64,000 nt of DNA from Aquimarina sp. AU474 (GCF_900312815.1 NZ_OMPE01000009.1:1612001-1676000), one strand, 5' to 3'. Positions 28,801 to 37,249 are shown, counted from the first letter of the stretch. The notes: generated by a model not told the origin, from the letters alone. Program-made: numbers and translations.

Positions 28801-29934
28801 TCTTTTACAAACTTTGGTCAATTGGGTCAGTTTTTGAGTAATCTTAAGACAGTTTTAGACAATGCTATAGGCTGTGTCGAAAAAATTAATGCCATAACAT
28901 TACAACCACCAGGAGGACAAATCACCACTTTAGGTACTGCTTCTTTTAATGGTTTACAAATTCAGGGCACGGTGATTACTATAAACCCGCAAGAGTTCGA
29001 TGCTTATGGTCAGGTTATTACATTTGCGGTAGATGGATTTGATACAGGAACCACTTTAGTTGTGGGTAGGGCACCAGAGTTTGCCATAACCGTAGACCCT
29101 GATAAGATCGAATATAATGATGATAAGACAAAAGCTATAGTAACTTTTGATGTTACAGGAGAATACATCCCAGAACCTTTTGCGTTAAAATGGGACTTTG
29201 GTGATGGTAGTCCAGTTTTTGAAGGCACCGAATTAATACAAAAACATGAATATACAGATATAGCAGCTCTGGGTGATAGAATTGCTATTGTAAATTTAAC
29301 GGTCGAAGATCCAGCGTGTGGACCGGTGACCGAAACGGCCAGGGTTGTTTTTGAAGAGATTGAAGAAGAAGTATCTTTAACCATTGCGCCAAGAGTTTGT
29401 TTGGATGATAGTGGAGAAATGGATGGGGATCTCCCTGTTCCTTTTGTAGTGACTCCGGCTGGAGGAAAAGTTGCAGCGGTAAGAAGAGCTAATGGGATGC
29501 GAATAGGTACTAACCAATTAACATTATCTTCTGGTTTTACTAGATTTGACGAACCGATTGAGTTTACAGTTAATGATAAGCCAGTTCCGGATACACTCAC
29601 TGTTGTTAAAAAACCAATCTTTTCGGCTAGATTTAACCGATTTGCAGAAGAGGGCATGATCATTACTGAGGGACCAATCATTGATGGTCCCCAACCCAAT
29701 GCTTTCCCAATAATATTTTCGTTTTTTGCAGAAAACTTAAGTAGTATAGATGATAAAGATTATAAATTTATATGGGATTTTGGAGATGGAAGCTCTTTTG
29801 AAGCTAGAGAAGTAGCACATCGCTATAGAGTAAAGAATGTAAGAATCAAAGTTACAGTAACATTAACCATAGAGGGTGGTTTATGCGATATAGAACCAAT
29901 GATTATAGAAATAGATCAAGTATTTTTGGGTTAG
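25846..29934 (+). CDS. Giant eCIS-associated VWA/PKD protein, copy 2 (possible fibre/adhesin)
   Basis: 1362 aa, paralog of the protein at 17584. The shared N-terminus is FRRFSKSQFLTESHLNQIVD then FDDQIRLSR and GVGIVCGF. The CX2C pairs are C343/C346 and C364/C367. The scaffold continues without interruption (ATELSVCYDIHNLEQKMYSL), where copy 1 carries its VWA insertion. Here the VWA domain (DESGS at 805-809, region about 797-1005) lies further downstream, after a first PKD-like domain. PKD-like WDFGDG motifs are at 717, 1116 and 1310. No signal peptide. The longer PKD array suggests a longer stalk. Function inferred as exposed fibre or receptor-binding component; a structural collar is another option. 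Confidence 0.75.
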   Translation: MITKLAKISPGFRRFSKSQFLTESHLNQIVDHFDDQIRLSRINLSGVGIVCGFDIKSTARTITITQGLGITTDGDLLHLYRDRGENKIIDFPEITYTHFRVYDNEKANYTPFFYQGDDQIELYELLPRREDSETFPLTQLSAGDGPDLQDMVVLIYLEHFERNINRCSSLSCDGEGIDVVANFKILVTTKANAAVINSHDKTISRPNFKTIYYQLPEVFLPKVIPGTDDFKTLFTLWERLSAPFGNKKIIEDVKEGFVKILDTVKAPELKLRFENRINELFDFDTDNALQDIQYRYDLLKDVVDTYNEIKRVLLQLSSTVCTANLGDFPKHLMLGEVFKEKACYDCRHSFYKSLAHTSKSGDRCNNCNNDDSATELSVCYDIHNLEQKMYSLLLRVIAQLENYNFEYKLIKITPSLIRGTLGNKAIPFYNKVDKTLLKLWNFDKSVRHREGTNISYHTNLLDNKIPLDLCIDKNFYRIEGHQGKNYKAVIEKLKEIKSKKALSFNIVALGVTSREIITGENYTSYYLNRRQGIEHKAGVSPRGTFILVFLEDAPRIIGEGESFRREVRVSEFAEGVFQPVIADFMVPYLCCDESVLTLELPMDTLCFGRDTEPIPFKTNPRDGFVTADIPAGLSGGVVRDDNGDSFFDPNQVSPELIGAPIKFEVNNQDSEVTITIHRKPEPIITTSVVYDNPFKTEVTVTYTVSGPHIDEITRYEWDFGDGTIIEMEPDAAGVIVRQYDNLPETAPNTINPVLRVNTDFCENTIIIDPITFEDPIVIELELDRNEICVNPEDCDIPVHIALLIDESGSISGNEITEIKNGLTVFVNDQENSGNLITLCNMNVNDNLLPTRIIPETAITPTTKSQFTNWISEYKTDNSTLISADYWSSAIGYLTNDISSPNPLTVDLDIVIIITDGLQTQNFTQLKDRVARLSNQTHIFYYALSDGSYASSSSSRDLAVALPDLLGRPPVLSNPDFSDIDTADYSSFTNFGQLGQFLSNLKTVLDNAIGCVEKINAITLQPPGGQITTLGTASFNGLQIQGTVITINPQEFDAYGQVITFAVDGFDTGTTLVVGRAPEFAITVDPDKIEYNDDKTKAIVTFDVTGEYIPEPFALKWDFGDGSPVFEGTELIQKHEYTDIAALGDRIAIVNLTVEDPACGPVTETARVVFEEIEEEVSLTIAPRVCLDDSGEMDGDLPVPFVVTPAGGKVAAVRRANGMRIGTNQLTLSSGFTRFDEPIEFTVNDKPVPDTLTVVKKPIFSARFNRFAEEGMIITEGPIIDGPQPNAFPIIFSFFAENLSSIDDKDYKFIWDFGDGSSFEAREVAHRYRVKNVRIKVTVTLTIEGGLCDIEPMIIEIDQVFLG

Positions 29935-29966
29935 AAATGATTTTGCAATAAACAAAGTTTTAATAT

Positions 29967-30809
29967 ATGAAAACGATACGTTATAGATCTCGTGGTGAAG
30001 ATGTTCATCATTTAGAACAAATTCTGGCTAAACTAGGATATACTGTATTTGTATCAAATTTCTTCGGAAAAGATACTCATAAAGCGGTTAAAGATTTTCA
30101 ACTTAAAAATAATTTGATTGTTGATGGTATTGTTGGATTAAAAACATGGTCGGTGCTTATTGAAGCCGAAAAGAATCTTGTTGCTTTTAATGATAAATTT
30201 CTTTCAGAAAAAGATGTAAAGGACTTCGCCAATAAGTTTGGATTAGAGTTAGCTATGGTTAAAGCTGTTAATGAAATAGAAAGCAGCGGAAAAGGGTTTT
30301 TGTTACACGGAAGACCAAGAATTCTATTTGAAGGTCATATTTTCTGGAAACAGTTAGAGAAACGAGGTATAAAACCATCACAATTTGTTTCGGGAAAAAC
30401 CAAAGACATATTGTATAAAAAATGGACCAAGACTCATTATAAAGGAGGGTCGGGAGAATATGATCGTTTAGAGAAAGCTGCAGGAATATCAGATAAACCA
30501 GAGTTTCACGAAGCAGCGTTTAGTTCTGCTTCTTGGGGGTCATTTCAGATTATGGGATTTCATTACGAACATCTAGGATATGCATCGATAGATCATTTTG
30601 TTTCAGAAATGTATGAGCATGAAAGAGAACACCTTAAAGCTTTCGGGAAGTTTATTTCAAAAACTTCTTTTAAAGGTAAAAAGCTAATTGATTGGATTAA
30701 AGAAAAAAATTGGGCAAAGTTTGCCGAAGGATATAATGGCCCCGGATATAAAAAGAATAAATACGATATCAAATTGAAAAATGCATATGTCAAATATAGC
30801 AATGACTGA
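29967..30809 (+). CDS. Peptidoglycan-binding N-acetylmuramidase (eCIS lysozyme)
   Basis: 280 aa. Residues 1-65 are a PG_binding_1 domain (RYRSRGEDVHHLEQILAKLG, then KAVKDFQLKNNLIVDGIVG). Residues about 90-275 are the N-acetylmuramidase domain (formerly DUF3380): AMVKAVNEIESSGKGFLLHG with a likely catalytic Glu, RPRILFEGHIFWKQL, SASWGSFQIMGFHYEHLGY, and WAKFAEGYNGPGYKKNKYD. It cleaves the glycan backbone of peptidoglycan. There is no signal peptide, so in this context it may help lyse the producer and release particles, or open the wall locally. It overlaps the AAA+ gene, indicating coupled expression. Confidence 0.9.
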   Translation: MKTIRYRSRGEDVHHLEQILAKLGYTVFVSNFFGKDTHKAVKDFQLKNNLIVDGIVGLKTWSVLIEAEKNLVAFNDKFLSEKDVKDFANKFGLELAMVKAVNEIESSGKGFLLHGRPRILFEGHIFWKQLEKRGIKPSQFVSGKTKDILYKKWTKTHYKGGSGEYDRLEKAAGISDKPEFHEAAFSSASWGSFQIMGFHYEHLGYASIDHFVSEMYEHEREHLKAFGKFISKTSFKGKKLIDWIKEKNWAKFAEGYNGPGYKKNKYDIKLKNAYVKYSND

Positions 30810-32142
30810 TGAAGCACATAAAACAGAAATAGAAGTACTATTTCAATATTTAGAAGCATATATAAAATACCGTCTTAGTATAGAGCTAAGAAAAGATATA
30901 TTAGAATTACCTAAGTTGTATTTACCATCGAATAAATCTCCCTTGGCACAATTTATTGTCACAAATAAATTATCTGAGGTTGAGGTTATATTGGTTTTAC
31001 TTGCTCTTGCTCCTCATATTAATCCTTCATTATTACAGCAGATAGTTTCATCTTATTTTCCTGGAGGGAATGAGTTTGTTGCCTTTGGAGGAATAAAGGG
31101 AAAATTTCACAGAGGAATTATTCCAACAGGAGAAACCGCATTATATATTTTGGCAGGAAGCAATCTTGATGAAAGAACTGTGCTTATGGATTATATCCAT
31201 TCGGGATCAGGATTGTTTAAAGAACGAATACTGTATATAGATAATGTACCTAGTGGAGAACCCAAAATGAGTGGTAAATTATTTATTGATGAGGAGTTTT
31301 CTTCGTTTTTAACAACTGGTAGAATATTAAAACCAACACTTAGTCAAAATTTCCCAGCAAGTCTTATTAGTACAGATCTCGAGTGGGATGATCTCGTTCT
31401 TCAAGAAAAAACACTTCAGCAAATTCAAGAAATTGAAGTATGGTTAAAACACAATCATATTTTAATGGATGAGTGGAAGATGAAAAGTAAAATAAAGCCA
31501 GGATATAGGGTCATGTTTTATGGTGCTCCAGGTACAGGAAAAACACTTACAGCTAGTTTGTTAGGTAAATATACAGGCAGAGATGTGTATCGGGTTGATT
31601 TATCTATGGTGATATCTAAATATATTGGAGAAACAGAGAAAAACCTTTCATCTTTATTTGATAAGGCAATTAATAAAGATTGGATTCTTTTTTTCGATGA
31701 AGCTGATGCTATATTTGGTAAAAGAACCAATGTAAGAGATGCACATGATAAATACGCAAATCAAGAAGTTTCATATTTATTACAACGTATTGAAGCTCAT
31801 CCAGGATTGGTTATTCTAGCCTCTAATTTTAAAACGAATATTGATGCTGCATTTACCCGTAGGTTTCAATCGATTATCGAATTTAAACTACCGGGCGCTC
31901 CAGAACGATTAAAACTTTGGCAGAACATATTGCCAAAAAATGTTGATTTAGAGAGTGACATTTCTCTTGATGAGATATCTAGGAAATATGCTATTACAGG
32001 GGCAAACATCGTTAATATTACGCAATATGCTTGTTTAAAAACAATAGCTAGTAAAAATGAAAAGATTAAATTAAATTATCTCCTTGAAGGATTAAAAAAA
32101 GAATATACCAAGGAAGGTAAAACAATTACAATTAGTAAGTAG
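30781..32142 (+). CDS. eCIS AAA+ ATPase (Afp15-like)
   Basis: 453 aa. The C-terminal AAA+ domain has Walker A GAPGTGKT at 248-255, Walker B ILFFDEAD at 302-309, and sensor/arginine-finger region ILASNFKTNIDAAFTRRFQS. The N-terminal about 220 residues are specific to eCIS ATPases. AFP and PVC clusters encode a similar ATPase (Afp15), thought to act in assembly and not in sheath recycling as ClpV does, since free particles are not reused. Three in-frame ATGs (30781, 30787, 30802) are possible; 30802 would give the smallest overlap (8 bases) with the lysozyme gene. It is the last gene of the eCIS operon. Confidence 0.92.
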   Translation: MHMSNIAMTDEAHKTEIEVLFQYLEAYIKYRLSIELRKDILELPKLYLPSNKSPLAQFIVTNKLSEVEVILVLLALAPHINPSLLQQIVSSYFPGGNEFVAFGGIKGKFHRGIIPTGETALYILAGSNLDERTVLMDYIHSGSGLFKERILYIDNVPSGEPKMSGKLFIDEEFSSFLTTGRILKPTLSQNFPASLISTDLEWDDLVLQEKTLQQIQEIEVWLKHNHILMDEWKMKSKIKPGYRVMFYGAPGTGKTLTASLLGKYTGRDVYRVDLSMVISKYIGETEKNLSSLFDKAINKDWILFFDEADAIFGKRTNVRDAHDKYANQEVSYLLQRIEAHPGLVILASNFKTNIDAAFTRRFQSIIEFKLPGAPERLKLWQNILPKNVDLESDISLDEISRKYAITGANIVNITQYACLKTIASKNEKIKLNYLLEGLKKEYTKEGKTITISK

Positions 32143-32155
32143 AAATTTACTTTTA

Positions 32156-32163
32156 TATTTTTG
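32156..32163 (+). promoter_or_regulatory. Candidate -7 box (TATTTTTG) for the SpoU methylase gene
   Basis: TATTTTTG fits the Bacteroidota -7 consensus TAnnTTTG. It lies between the eCIS stop at 32142 and the ATG at 32169, marking a new transcription unit. No clear -33 TTTG was seen at the right distance. The box ends only 5 bases before the ATG, so a transcript from it would be nearly leaderless. Confidence 0.4.
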
Positions 32164-32168
32164 CGGTT

Positions 32169-32642
32169 ATGGTAGATAACTTCGAAAATGAGTTTTTTGG
32201 TATAGGTATTCAGAATGGTAAAACTCCAGAAAACTTAGGCGTACTATGGCGTTCTGCACAAAATATGGGAGCGAGTTTTATTTTTACTATTGGAAATCGC
32301 TATGCAAAACAAGCTAGTGATACCCATAATGCAGTAAAAGCAATGCCATATTTTCATTATGATACCTTTGAGGATTTTTATCGTCATTTACCAAAAGGAG
32401 CTATGCTTGTCGGTGTTGAACTTACGGAGGGTGCCGAGTATTTAGAAAGATTCAAACATCCCAAACGATGTGTGTATTTATTGGGGGCAGAAGATCATGG
32501 TTTATCTAATAAAGCAATCGAAAAATCGCAATTCTTAGTAAAGTTTAAGTCAGAGCTTAGTATTAATGTAGCTGTTGCAGGGAGTATTATTATGTATGAT
32601 CGCGGGATTAACAAACCAAGATTTATTAGAGCTTCAAAATAG
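32169..32642 (+). CDS. SpoU/TrmH-family RNA 2'-O-methyltransferase
   Basis: 157 aa, SAM-dependent methylase of the SPOUT superfamily with the trefoil-knot motifs: IQNGKTPENLGVLWRSAQNM (motif 1), YLLGAEDHGLSNKAI (motif 2) and ELSINVAVAGSIIMYDRG (motif 3). Short single-domain members act on tRNA (TrmL-like, wobble position) or other RNA; which one cannot be told from sequence alone. The gene is unrelated to the eCIS operon that ends 26 bases upstream and marks the start of ordinary chromosomal genes. Confidence 0.88.
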   Translation: MVDNFENEFFGIGIQNGKTPENLGVLWRSAQNMGASFIFTIGNRYAKQASDTHNAVKAMPYFHYDTFEDFYRHLPKGAMLVGVELTEGAEYLERFKHPKRCVYLLGAEDHGLSNKAIEKSQFLVKFKSELSINVAVAGSIIMYDRGINKPRFIRASK

Positions 32643-32733
32643 TATCAACCTCTTAAATATGTTGTTTTCTCAGAAAAAAGGAATACGGTAATTCGATTTT
32701 TGTCATTACTTTTATGACAACTACTAAAAAATT

Positions 32734-34077
32734 ATGTTCGAAACTCTAGAAGGCCTTGTAGCTAAGTTTAGTTCTTGGGTATGGGATTGGCCATTACTGA
32801 TACTTCTTATAGGAGGAGGATTATTCTTTTTGATCTATTCACGTTTTGCTCCTTTCTTTTATTTTAAACATGGTGTAGATGTCCTTAGAGGAAAGTATGA
32901 TGATGAAAATGCTCCTGGTCAATTAAGTCATTTTCAAGCTTTATCATCTGCTATTGCAGCAACTGTTGGTATGGGTAATGTTAGTGGGGTTGCGGTAGCT
33001 ATTGCCACTGGCGGTCCTGGTGCTGTGTTTTGGATGTGGATAAGTGCTATTATCGGCATGGCCACAAAGTTTTATACATGCTCGCTTGCTGTAATGTATA
33101 GATCCGAAGGAGAAGATAATACATCTGTTGGTGGGCCTATGTACGTAATCACAAATGGTTTGGGTAAGAAATGGAAACCGTTAGCCATTTTTTTTGCTTT
33201 AGCAGGTTTAGTAGGAACACTGCCTGCATTTACAGCAAATCAACTTACGCAAACACTTGTAGATGTAATGCGTTGGGAAGAGAGTGATAAAGTCTATATA
33301 GGTATCGCATTGGCAGTATTAGCATCCTTAGTGATATTAGGAGGAATTAAAAGAATTGGTTTGGTAGCCAGTAAATTGGTGCCATTTATGGTCGTTTTAT
33401 ATTTTATTACGGTAATTACGATTTTAATACTGCAAATAGATAAGGTGCCTTATATGTTTGGATTGATTTTTTCTGATGCTTTTTCTGGTAATGCTATTGC
33501 GGGAGGTGCTTTGGGATATCTTATTAAAACAGGAATAAAAAGAGGTGCTTTTTCTAATGAAGCAGGAGTAGGTACAGCACCAATGATGCATGGTACTGCA
33601 AAAACTAAAGAGCCTATTAGAGAAGGATTGGTCGCTATGATAGGTCCTGCAATAGATACATTATTAGTGTGTACATTAACAGCTTTGGCGATACTTTCGA
33701 CAGGAGTATGGAAAGACACAGAAAGTAATGGGATTTCTCTTACACTGCAGGCATTTAATTCGGTTCTGCCTTATGGTTTGGGAGATATTATCGTAATTGT
33801 TATGGTATTGGTATTTGCATTATCTACGTTATTTTCATATTCTTACTACGGAACCACATGTCTTGGGTTTTTAACCAAGCCCAAATACGGTAAATATTAT
33901 AATTATATTTATATCGCTTCTATAATTATTGCAGCTATTGTAAAAATAGATTTTGCAATTAATTTGATTGACAGTGCTTTTGCTTTGATGGCAATTCCTA
34001 CGGTAATATCTGGATTATTACTAGCTCCAAAAGTAAATAAAAGGGCAAAGGAATATTTTAATCAATACAAAACATAA
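32734..34077 (+). CDS. Sodium:alanine symporter (AGCS family)
   Basis: 447-aa inner-membrane transporter that takes up alanine or glycine with sodium. Family motifs: AATVGMGNVSGVAVAIATGG followed by PGAVFWMWISAIIGM, the block GAFSNEAGVGTAPMMHGTAK, and REGLVAMIGPAIDTLLVCTL. About eleven hydrophobic segments are visible, of normal length and order. It is flanked by a 90-base gap upstream and a convergent gene downstream (26-base gap), so it is probably a single-gene unit. Confidence 0.93.
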   Translation: MFETLEGLVAKFSSWVWDWPLLILLIGGGLFFLIYSRFAPFFYFKHGVDVLRGKYDDENAPGQLSHFQALSSAIAATVGMGNVSGVAVAIATGGPGAVFWMWISAIIGMATKFYTCSLAVMYRSEGEDNTSVGGPMYVITNGLGKKWKPLAIFFALAGLVGTLPAFTANQLTQTLVDVMRWEESDKVYIGIALAVLASLVILGGIKRIGLVASKLVPFMVVLYFITVITILILQIDKVPYMFGLIFSDAFSGNAIAGGALGYLIKTGIKRGAFSNEAGVGTAPMMHGTAKTKEPIREGLVAMIGPAIDTLLVCTLTALAILSTGVWKDTESNGISLTLQAFNSVLPYGLGDIIVIVMVLVFALSTLFSYSYYGTTCLGFLTKPKYGKYYNYIYIASIIIAAIVKIDFAINLIDSAFALMAIPTVISGLLLAPKVNKRAKEYFNQYKT

Positions 34078-34103
34078 TTCGAATGCCTATGCAGGACAAG
34101 TTG

Positions 34104-36155
34104 TTATTCTCGAATAATAAACTCACTCCTTCTATTTTCTTGATGCTCTTTTTCGGTACAAGGTACATCATCTTTACATTTGTTAATCAACCTTCGTTCG
34201 CCGTAGGCTTTACCTCTAATTCTACGCCAATAAATACCGCCTTCTTGTACAATGTATTTGATGGTAGTACGCATTCTTTTAACACTTAATCTTTTATTGT
34301 ACCAATAACTAGATCTACTATCGGTATGGGAGCGAACCTCGATTTTGAGATCGGGATATTTGTTCATTGCAGAAATTATTTTTTGTAACTCTACTTCAGC
34401 ATTAGGAGTGATTGTAGAATCATCTAGTCCAAAGTAAATAGGTTCCATTTGAAGGATTTTTGAAAGATCATCCCCAATATTTACCGCAACTTCAGTTAAT
34501 AATAATTCACTTTGCTTTTCTGGAGTAATTGGAATAGATACATCATGAATAAATTCAAAAATATCATCGGTATTAAGAGTAATGTCTCTAGGGATGAATT
34601 TATCTTTAGATACCTTAATAGTATATTGTGTATCACATTCAATATCAAAGCTATATTGTCCTAAACTATTTGAAGATGTTTGTTCGAGTGTATTTCCGTC
34701 TACATCTACCAAAGAAATATTTGCTCCAGGTAAACTTTCATTAGTTTCTTTATTACTAATAATACCCTGCACATATTGTTTGCAAGATGTTATCAATTCT
34801 TCAGTTTGTCGAAAACTATAAATATCATCATTCCCTTTTCCTCCTTTTCTGTTACTTGCAAAGTATCCCGTTTTCGTATCTTCATTGAGCACAAAAGTAA
34901 AATCATCCTTAGAGCTATTAACGGGTTTGCCAACATTAAAAGCGCCAGAAAAACCTGTTTCAGAAGGTACCGCTACAAAAATGTCTAATCCCCCCAAACC
35001 AACATGGCCATCACTTGCAAAATATAATCTTCCACTATTACTTATGTAGGGAAAAGTCTCTCTTCCTTCGGTGTTTATTTTGGCTCCAAGGTTCTTTGGT
35101 TTGCCAAATTGGCCATTACCTAGTACATCTACCACAAAAAGATCTGATTGCCCAAATGATCCAGGCATATCGCTTGCAAAATAAAGTTTCTTCCCGTCCT
35201 CGCTTATTGAAGGGTGAGATACCGAGTAATTGTCGCTTGAAAAGGGTAACTCTTTAATATCTGTCCATTTTCCTTCTCTAAAACTTGCGCTGTACAATTT
35301 TAGCAGTACTACTCCTTTTTTGCTAGTACCTAATTTGTTATTTGTATAATTATTCCGCGAAAAGTAAACTGTTTTTCCATCTTTGCTAAAACTTGTTGAA
35401 GATTCATGAAACTTAGTGTTGATTTTTCCTTTTAGTTTTTCTGGCGGCTCTAGAGAGATTTGATCTTCTTGTATTGTTGAAGAAAAAAGATCCAAAAAAG
35501 GCATTCTTGTCCAACCATGAATCTTAGAACCTTTTGATTCTTTACTTCTTGATGAGGCAAAAACAATTTGATTATTATGATTAAAACTTGGAGCATACTC
35601 AGAATTTCTGGAATTAATACTCAAATTAAAAACATCATATTTACCTGATTGCATTTCTATAAAATCTAAGTAATTTCTTTTGTTTATAAAAGATGCAGCT
35701 CTTTTATCATTTCCGGTGATTTCATAAAATTGATCCATAATGTTGTCTGCCTCTTTATAGCGCTCAACACTTTTCAAACTCTGGGCATATCTAAATAAAT
35801 ATTCGGGATCTAAACTATCAGAGTAGGTATTCACTAATTTCTCATACCACTCTACAGATTCTTCCAATTCTCCAGTAAAATAAAAAGAGTCTGCCAGTTT
35901 TTCGAGCAGATTTTGCGATGTATATCCTTTTTGTGCCACATCCAGATAAATAGCTCTGGCATCTATATATGCAAATGCCTCAAAGCTCTTATTTGCTTTA
36001 GTTAAACGTTTGGTGTTGTCTTGCGCATAGAGCGCAGGAGATATAAGTAGTAAAATGCTCAATAGCACAATACTCTTTCTTATACAGCCTAATAAAGGAA
36101 AGAATAAGTAATTTTTCAAATTGTCCCAGTATTTCGTAATACAACTTGTTTTCAT
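34104..36155 (-). CDS. OmpA-family protein with PD40 repeats and carboxypeptidase-like domain
   Basis: 683 aa. A long basic leader with a hydrophobic segment (SIVLLSILLLISPALYAQ) gives export to the periplasm or outer membrane. Then come TPR-like helices (residues 45-150), WD40/PD40-like beta-propeller repeats (HPSISEDGKKLYFASDMPGS, FPYISNSGRLYFASDGHVGL, GYFASNRKGGKGNDDIYSF), a CarboxypepD_reg-like domain (VQGIISNKETNESLPGANIS), and a C-terminal OmpA peptidoglycan-binding domain (LKIEVRSHTDSRSSYWYNKR, RRSEFIIRE). This combination is common in Bacteroidota, often near surface-structure or T9SS genes. Likely links the outer membrane to the wall. Role not otherwise known. Confidence 0.9.
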   Translation of the reverse strand: MKTSCITKYWDNLKNYLFFPLLGCIRKSIVLLSILLLISPALYAQDNTKRLTKANKSFEAFAYIDARAIYLDVAQKGYTSQNLLEKLADSFYFTGELEESVEWYEKLVNTYSDSLDPEYLFRYAQSLKSVERYKEADNIMDQFYEITGNDKRAASFINKRNYLDFIEMQSGKYDVFNLSINSRNSEYAPSFNHNNQIVFASSRSKESKGSKIHGWTRMPFLDLFSSTIQEDQISLEPPEKLKGKINTKFHESSTSFSKDGKTVYFSRNNYTNNKLGTSKKGVVLLKLYSASFREGKWTDIKELPFSSDNYSVSHPSISEDGKKLYFASDMPGSFGQSDLFVVDVLGNGQFGKPKNLGAKINTEGRETFPYISNSGRLYFASDGHVGLGGLDIFVAVPSETGFSGAFNVGKPVNSSKDDFTFVLNEDTKTGYFASNRKGGKGNDDIYSFRQTEELITSCKQYVQGIISNKETNESLPGANISLVDVDGNTLEQTSSNSLGQYSFDIECDTQYTIKVSKDKFIPRDITLNTDDIFEFIHDVSIPITPEKQSELLLTEVAVNIGDDLSKILQMEPIYFGLDDSTITPNAEVELQKIISAMNKYPDLKIEVRSHTDSRSSYWYNKRLSVKRMRTTIKYIVQEGGIYWRRIRGKAYGERRLINKCKDDVPCTEKEHQENRRSEFIIRE

Positions 36156-36315
36156 GGGGTTTTTGAAAACATACTGGAATTAAATTTATAAAAAAATAAA
36201 ACAAAAATTTACATATTAGTAATTATTTGCTAACCATTTTTTGAATAAAACTGTTAACAAATCATAGATATTCAATAATCTTAGTCAAGAACTACTTTCT
36301 TCTTTAATATTAATC

Positions 36316-36323
36316 TACCTTTG
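36316..36323 (+). promoter_or_regulatory. Candidate -7 box (TACCTTTG) of era
   Basis: Exact TAnnTTTG match 15 bases before the era ATG at 36339. It overlaps the in-frame TTG codon at 36321, which argues that this TTG is promoter and not start codon. No convincing -33 TTTG at the usual spacing. Confidence 0.5.
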
Positions 36324-36338
36324 CAAAAAATAGATAGT

Positions 36339-37220
36339 ATGACTCATAAAGCAGGTTTTGTAAATATTATAGGTAACCCTAATGTTGGGAAATCTACATT
36401 AATGAATGCTTTTATCGGAGAAAAATTATCCATTATTACTTCTAAAGCTCAAACGACGAGACATAGAATTTTGGGAATTGTAAATGGAGATGATTTTCAA
36501 GTTATTTTATCAGACACTCCCGGAATCATAAAACCTGCCTACGAACTTCAGGAATCTATGATGGGTTTTGTTAAATCGGCTTTCGAGGATGCTGATGTAC
36601 TTATTTACATGGTAGAAATAGGAGAGAAAGAATTAAAAGACGAAGCTTTTTTTAATAAAATTACTAGTGCCAAAATCCCAATTTTATTATTGATCAATAA
36701 AATAGATCAATCTAATCAAGAACAACTCGAAGAACAAGTTCAATTTTGGGCCAAAAAAGTACCTAATGCCGAGTTGTACCCTATTTCGGCTTTAGAAAAT
36801 TTTAATATAAGAGAAGTTTTTGATCGTTTGGTTGAACTATTACCCACATCACCTCCTTTTTATCCAAAGGATCAATTAACCGATAAGCCAGAACGTTTTT
36901 TTGTGAATGAAGCTATTCGCGAAAAGATTTTATTATACTATAAGAAAGAAATACCTTATTCTGTAGAGGTAGAAACTGAGGAATTCATTGAGGATGAAAA
37001 TATAATCAGAATTCGATCTGTTATAATGGTCGAACGAGATTCTCAAAAAGGAATTATAATTGGCCATAAGGGAGCTGCTCTAAAAAAAGTGGGAGTAGAA
37101 TCGCGCAAAGAATTAGAAAAATTCTTTGGCAAGCAGATACATATAGAACTCTATGTAAAGATTAATAAAAATTGGCGTAGTAATGAACGTCAATTAAAAC
37201 GTTTTGGTTATAATAAATAA
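36339..37220 (+). CDS. era: GTPase Era
   Basis: 294-aa essential GTPase that binds the 3' end of 16S rRNA and acts in 30S ribosome assembly. G1 motif GNPNVGKST, switch/G3 DTPGII, G4 NKID, and C-terminal KH domain with IIGHKGAALKKVGVESRKEL. I start at ATG 36339, giving MTHKAGFVNIIGNPNVGKST, which is the normal Era N-terminus; the upstream in-frame TTG at 36321 overlaps a promoter box. A stem-loop follows the stop. Confidence 0.97.
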   Translation: MTHKAGFVNIIGNPNVGKSTLMNAFIGEKLSIITSKAQTTRHRILGIVNGDDFQVILSDTPGIIKPAYELQESMMGFVKSAFEDADVLIYMVEIGEKELKDEAFFNKITSAKIPILLLINKIDQSNQEQLEEQVQFWAKKVPNAELYPISALENFNIREVFDRLVELLPTSPPFYPKDQLTDKPERFFVNEAIREKILLYYKKEIPYSVEVETEEFIEDENIIRIRSVIMVERDSQKGIIIGHKGAALKKVGVESRKELEKFFGKQIHIELYVKINKNWRSNERQLKRFGYNK

Positions 37221-37222
37221 TT

Positions 37223-37249
37223 TCAAAACATTGGTTTGCAATGTTTTGA
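37223..37249 (+). terminator. Stem-loop after era
   Basis: TCAAAACATTG, loop GTTTG, then CAATGTTTTGA: an 11-bp perfect stem beginning 3 bases after the era stop. No long T run follows directly, so intrinsic termination is likely but not certain. Confidence 0.5.

Noticed and set aside
29010..29699. Leftward 229-aa ORF inside the second giant protein
   Set aside because: Antisense shadow arising from the codon pattern of the PKD region; no family signature.
1..32142. Prophage or type VI secretion system
   Set aside because: Sheath, tube, VgrG, PAAR and gp25 fit both, but there are no capsid, portal, terminase, integrase or TssJ/L/M genes, while the DUF4157 cargo, Afp15-like ATPase, LysM adaptor and tape-measure family point to an eCIS.
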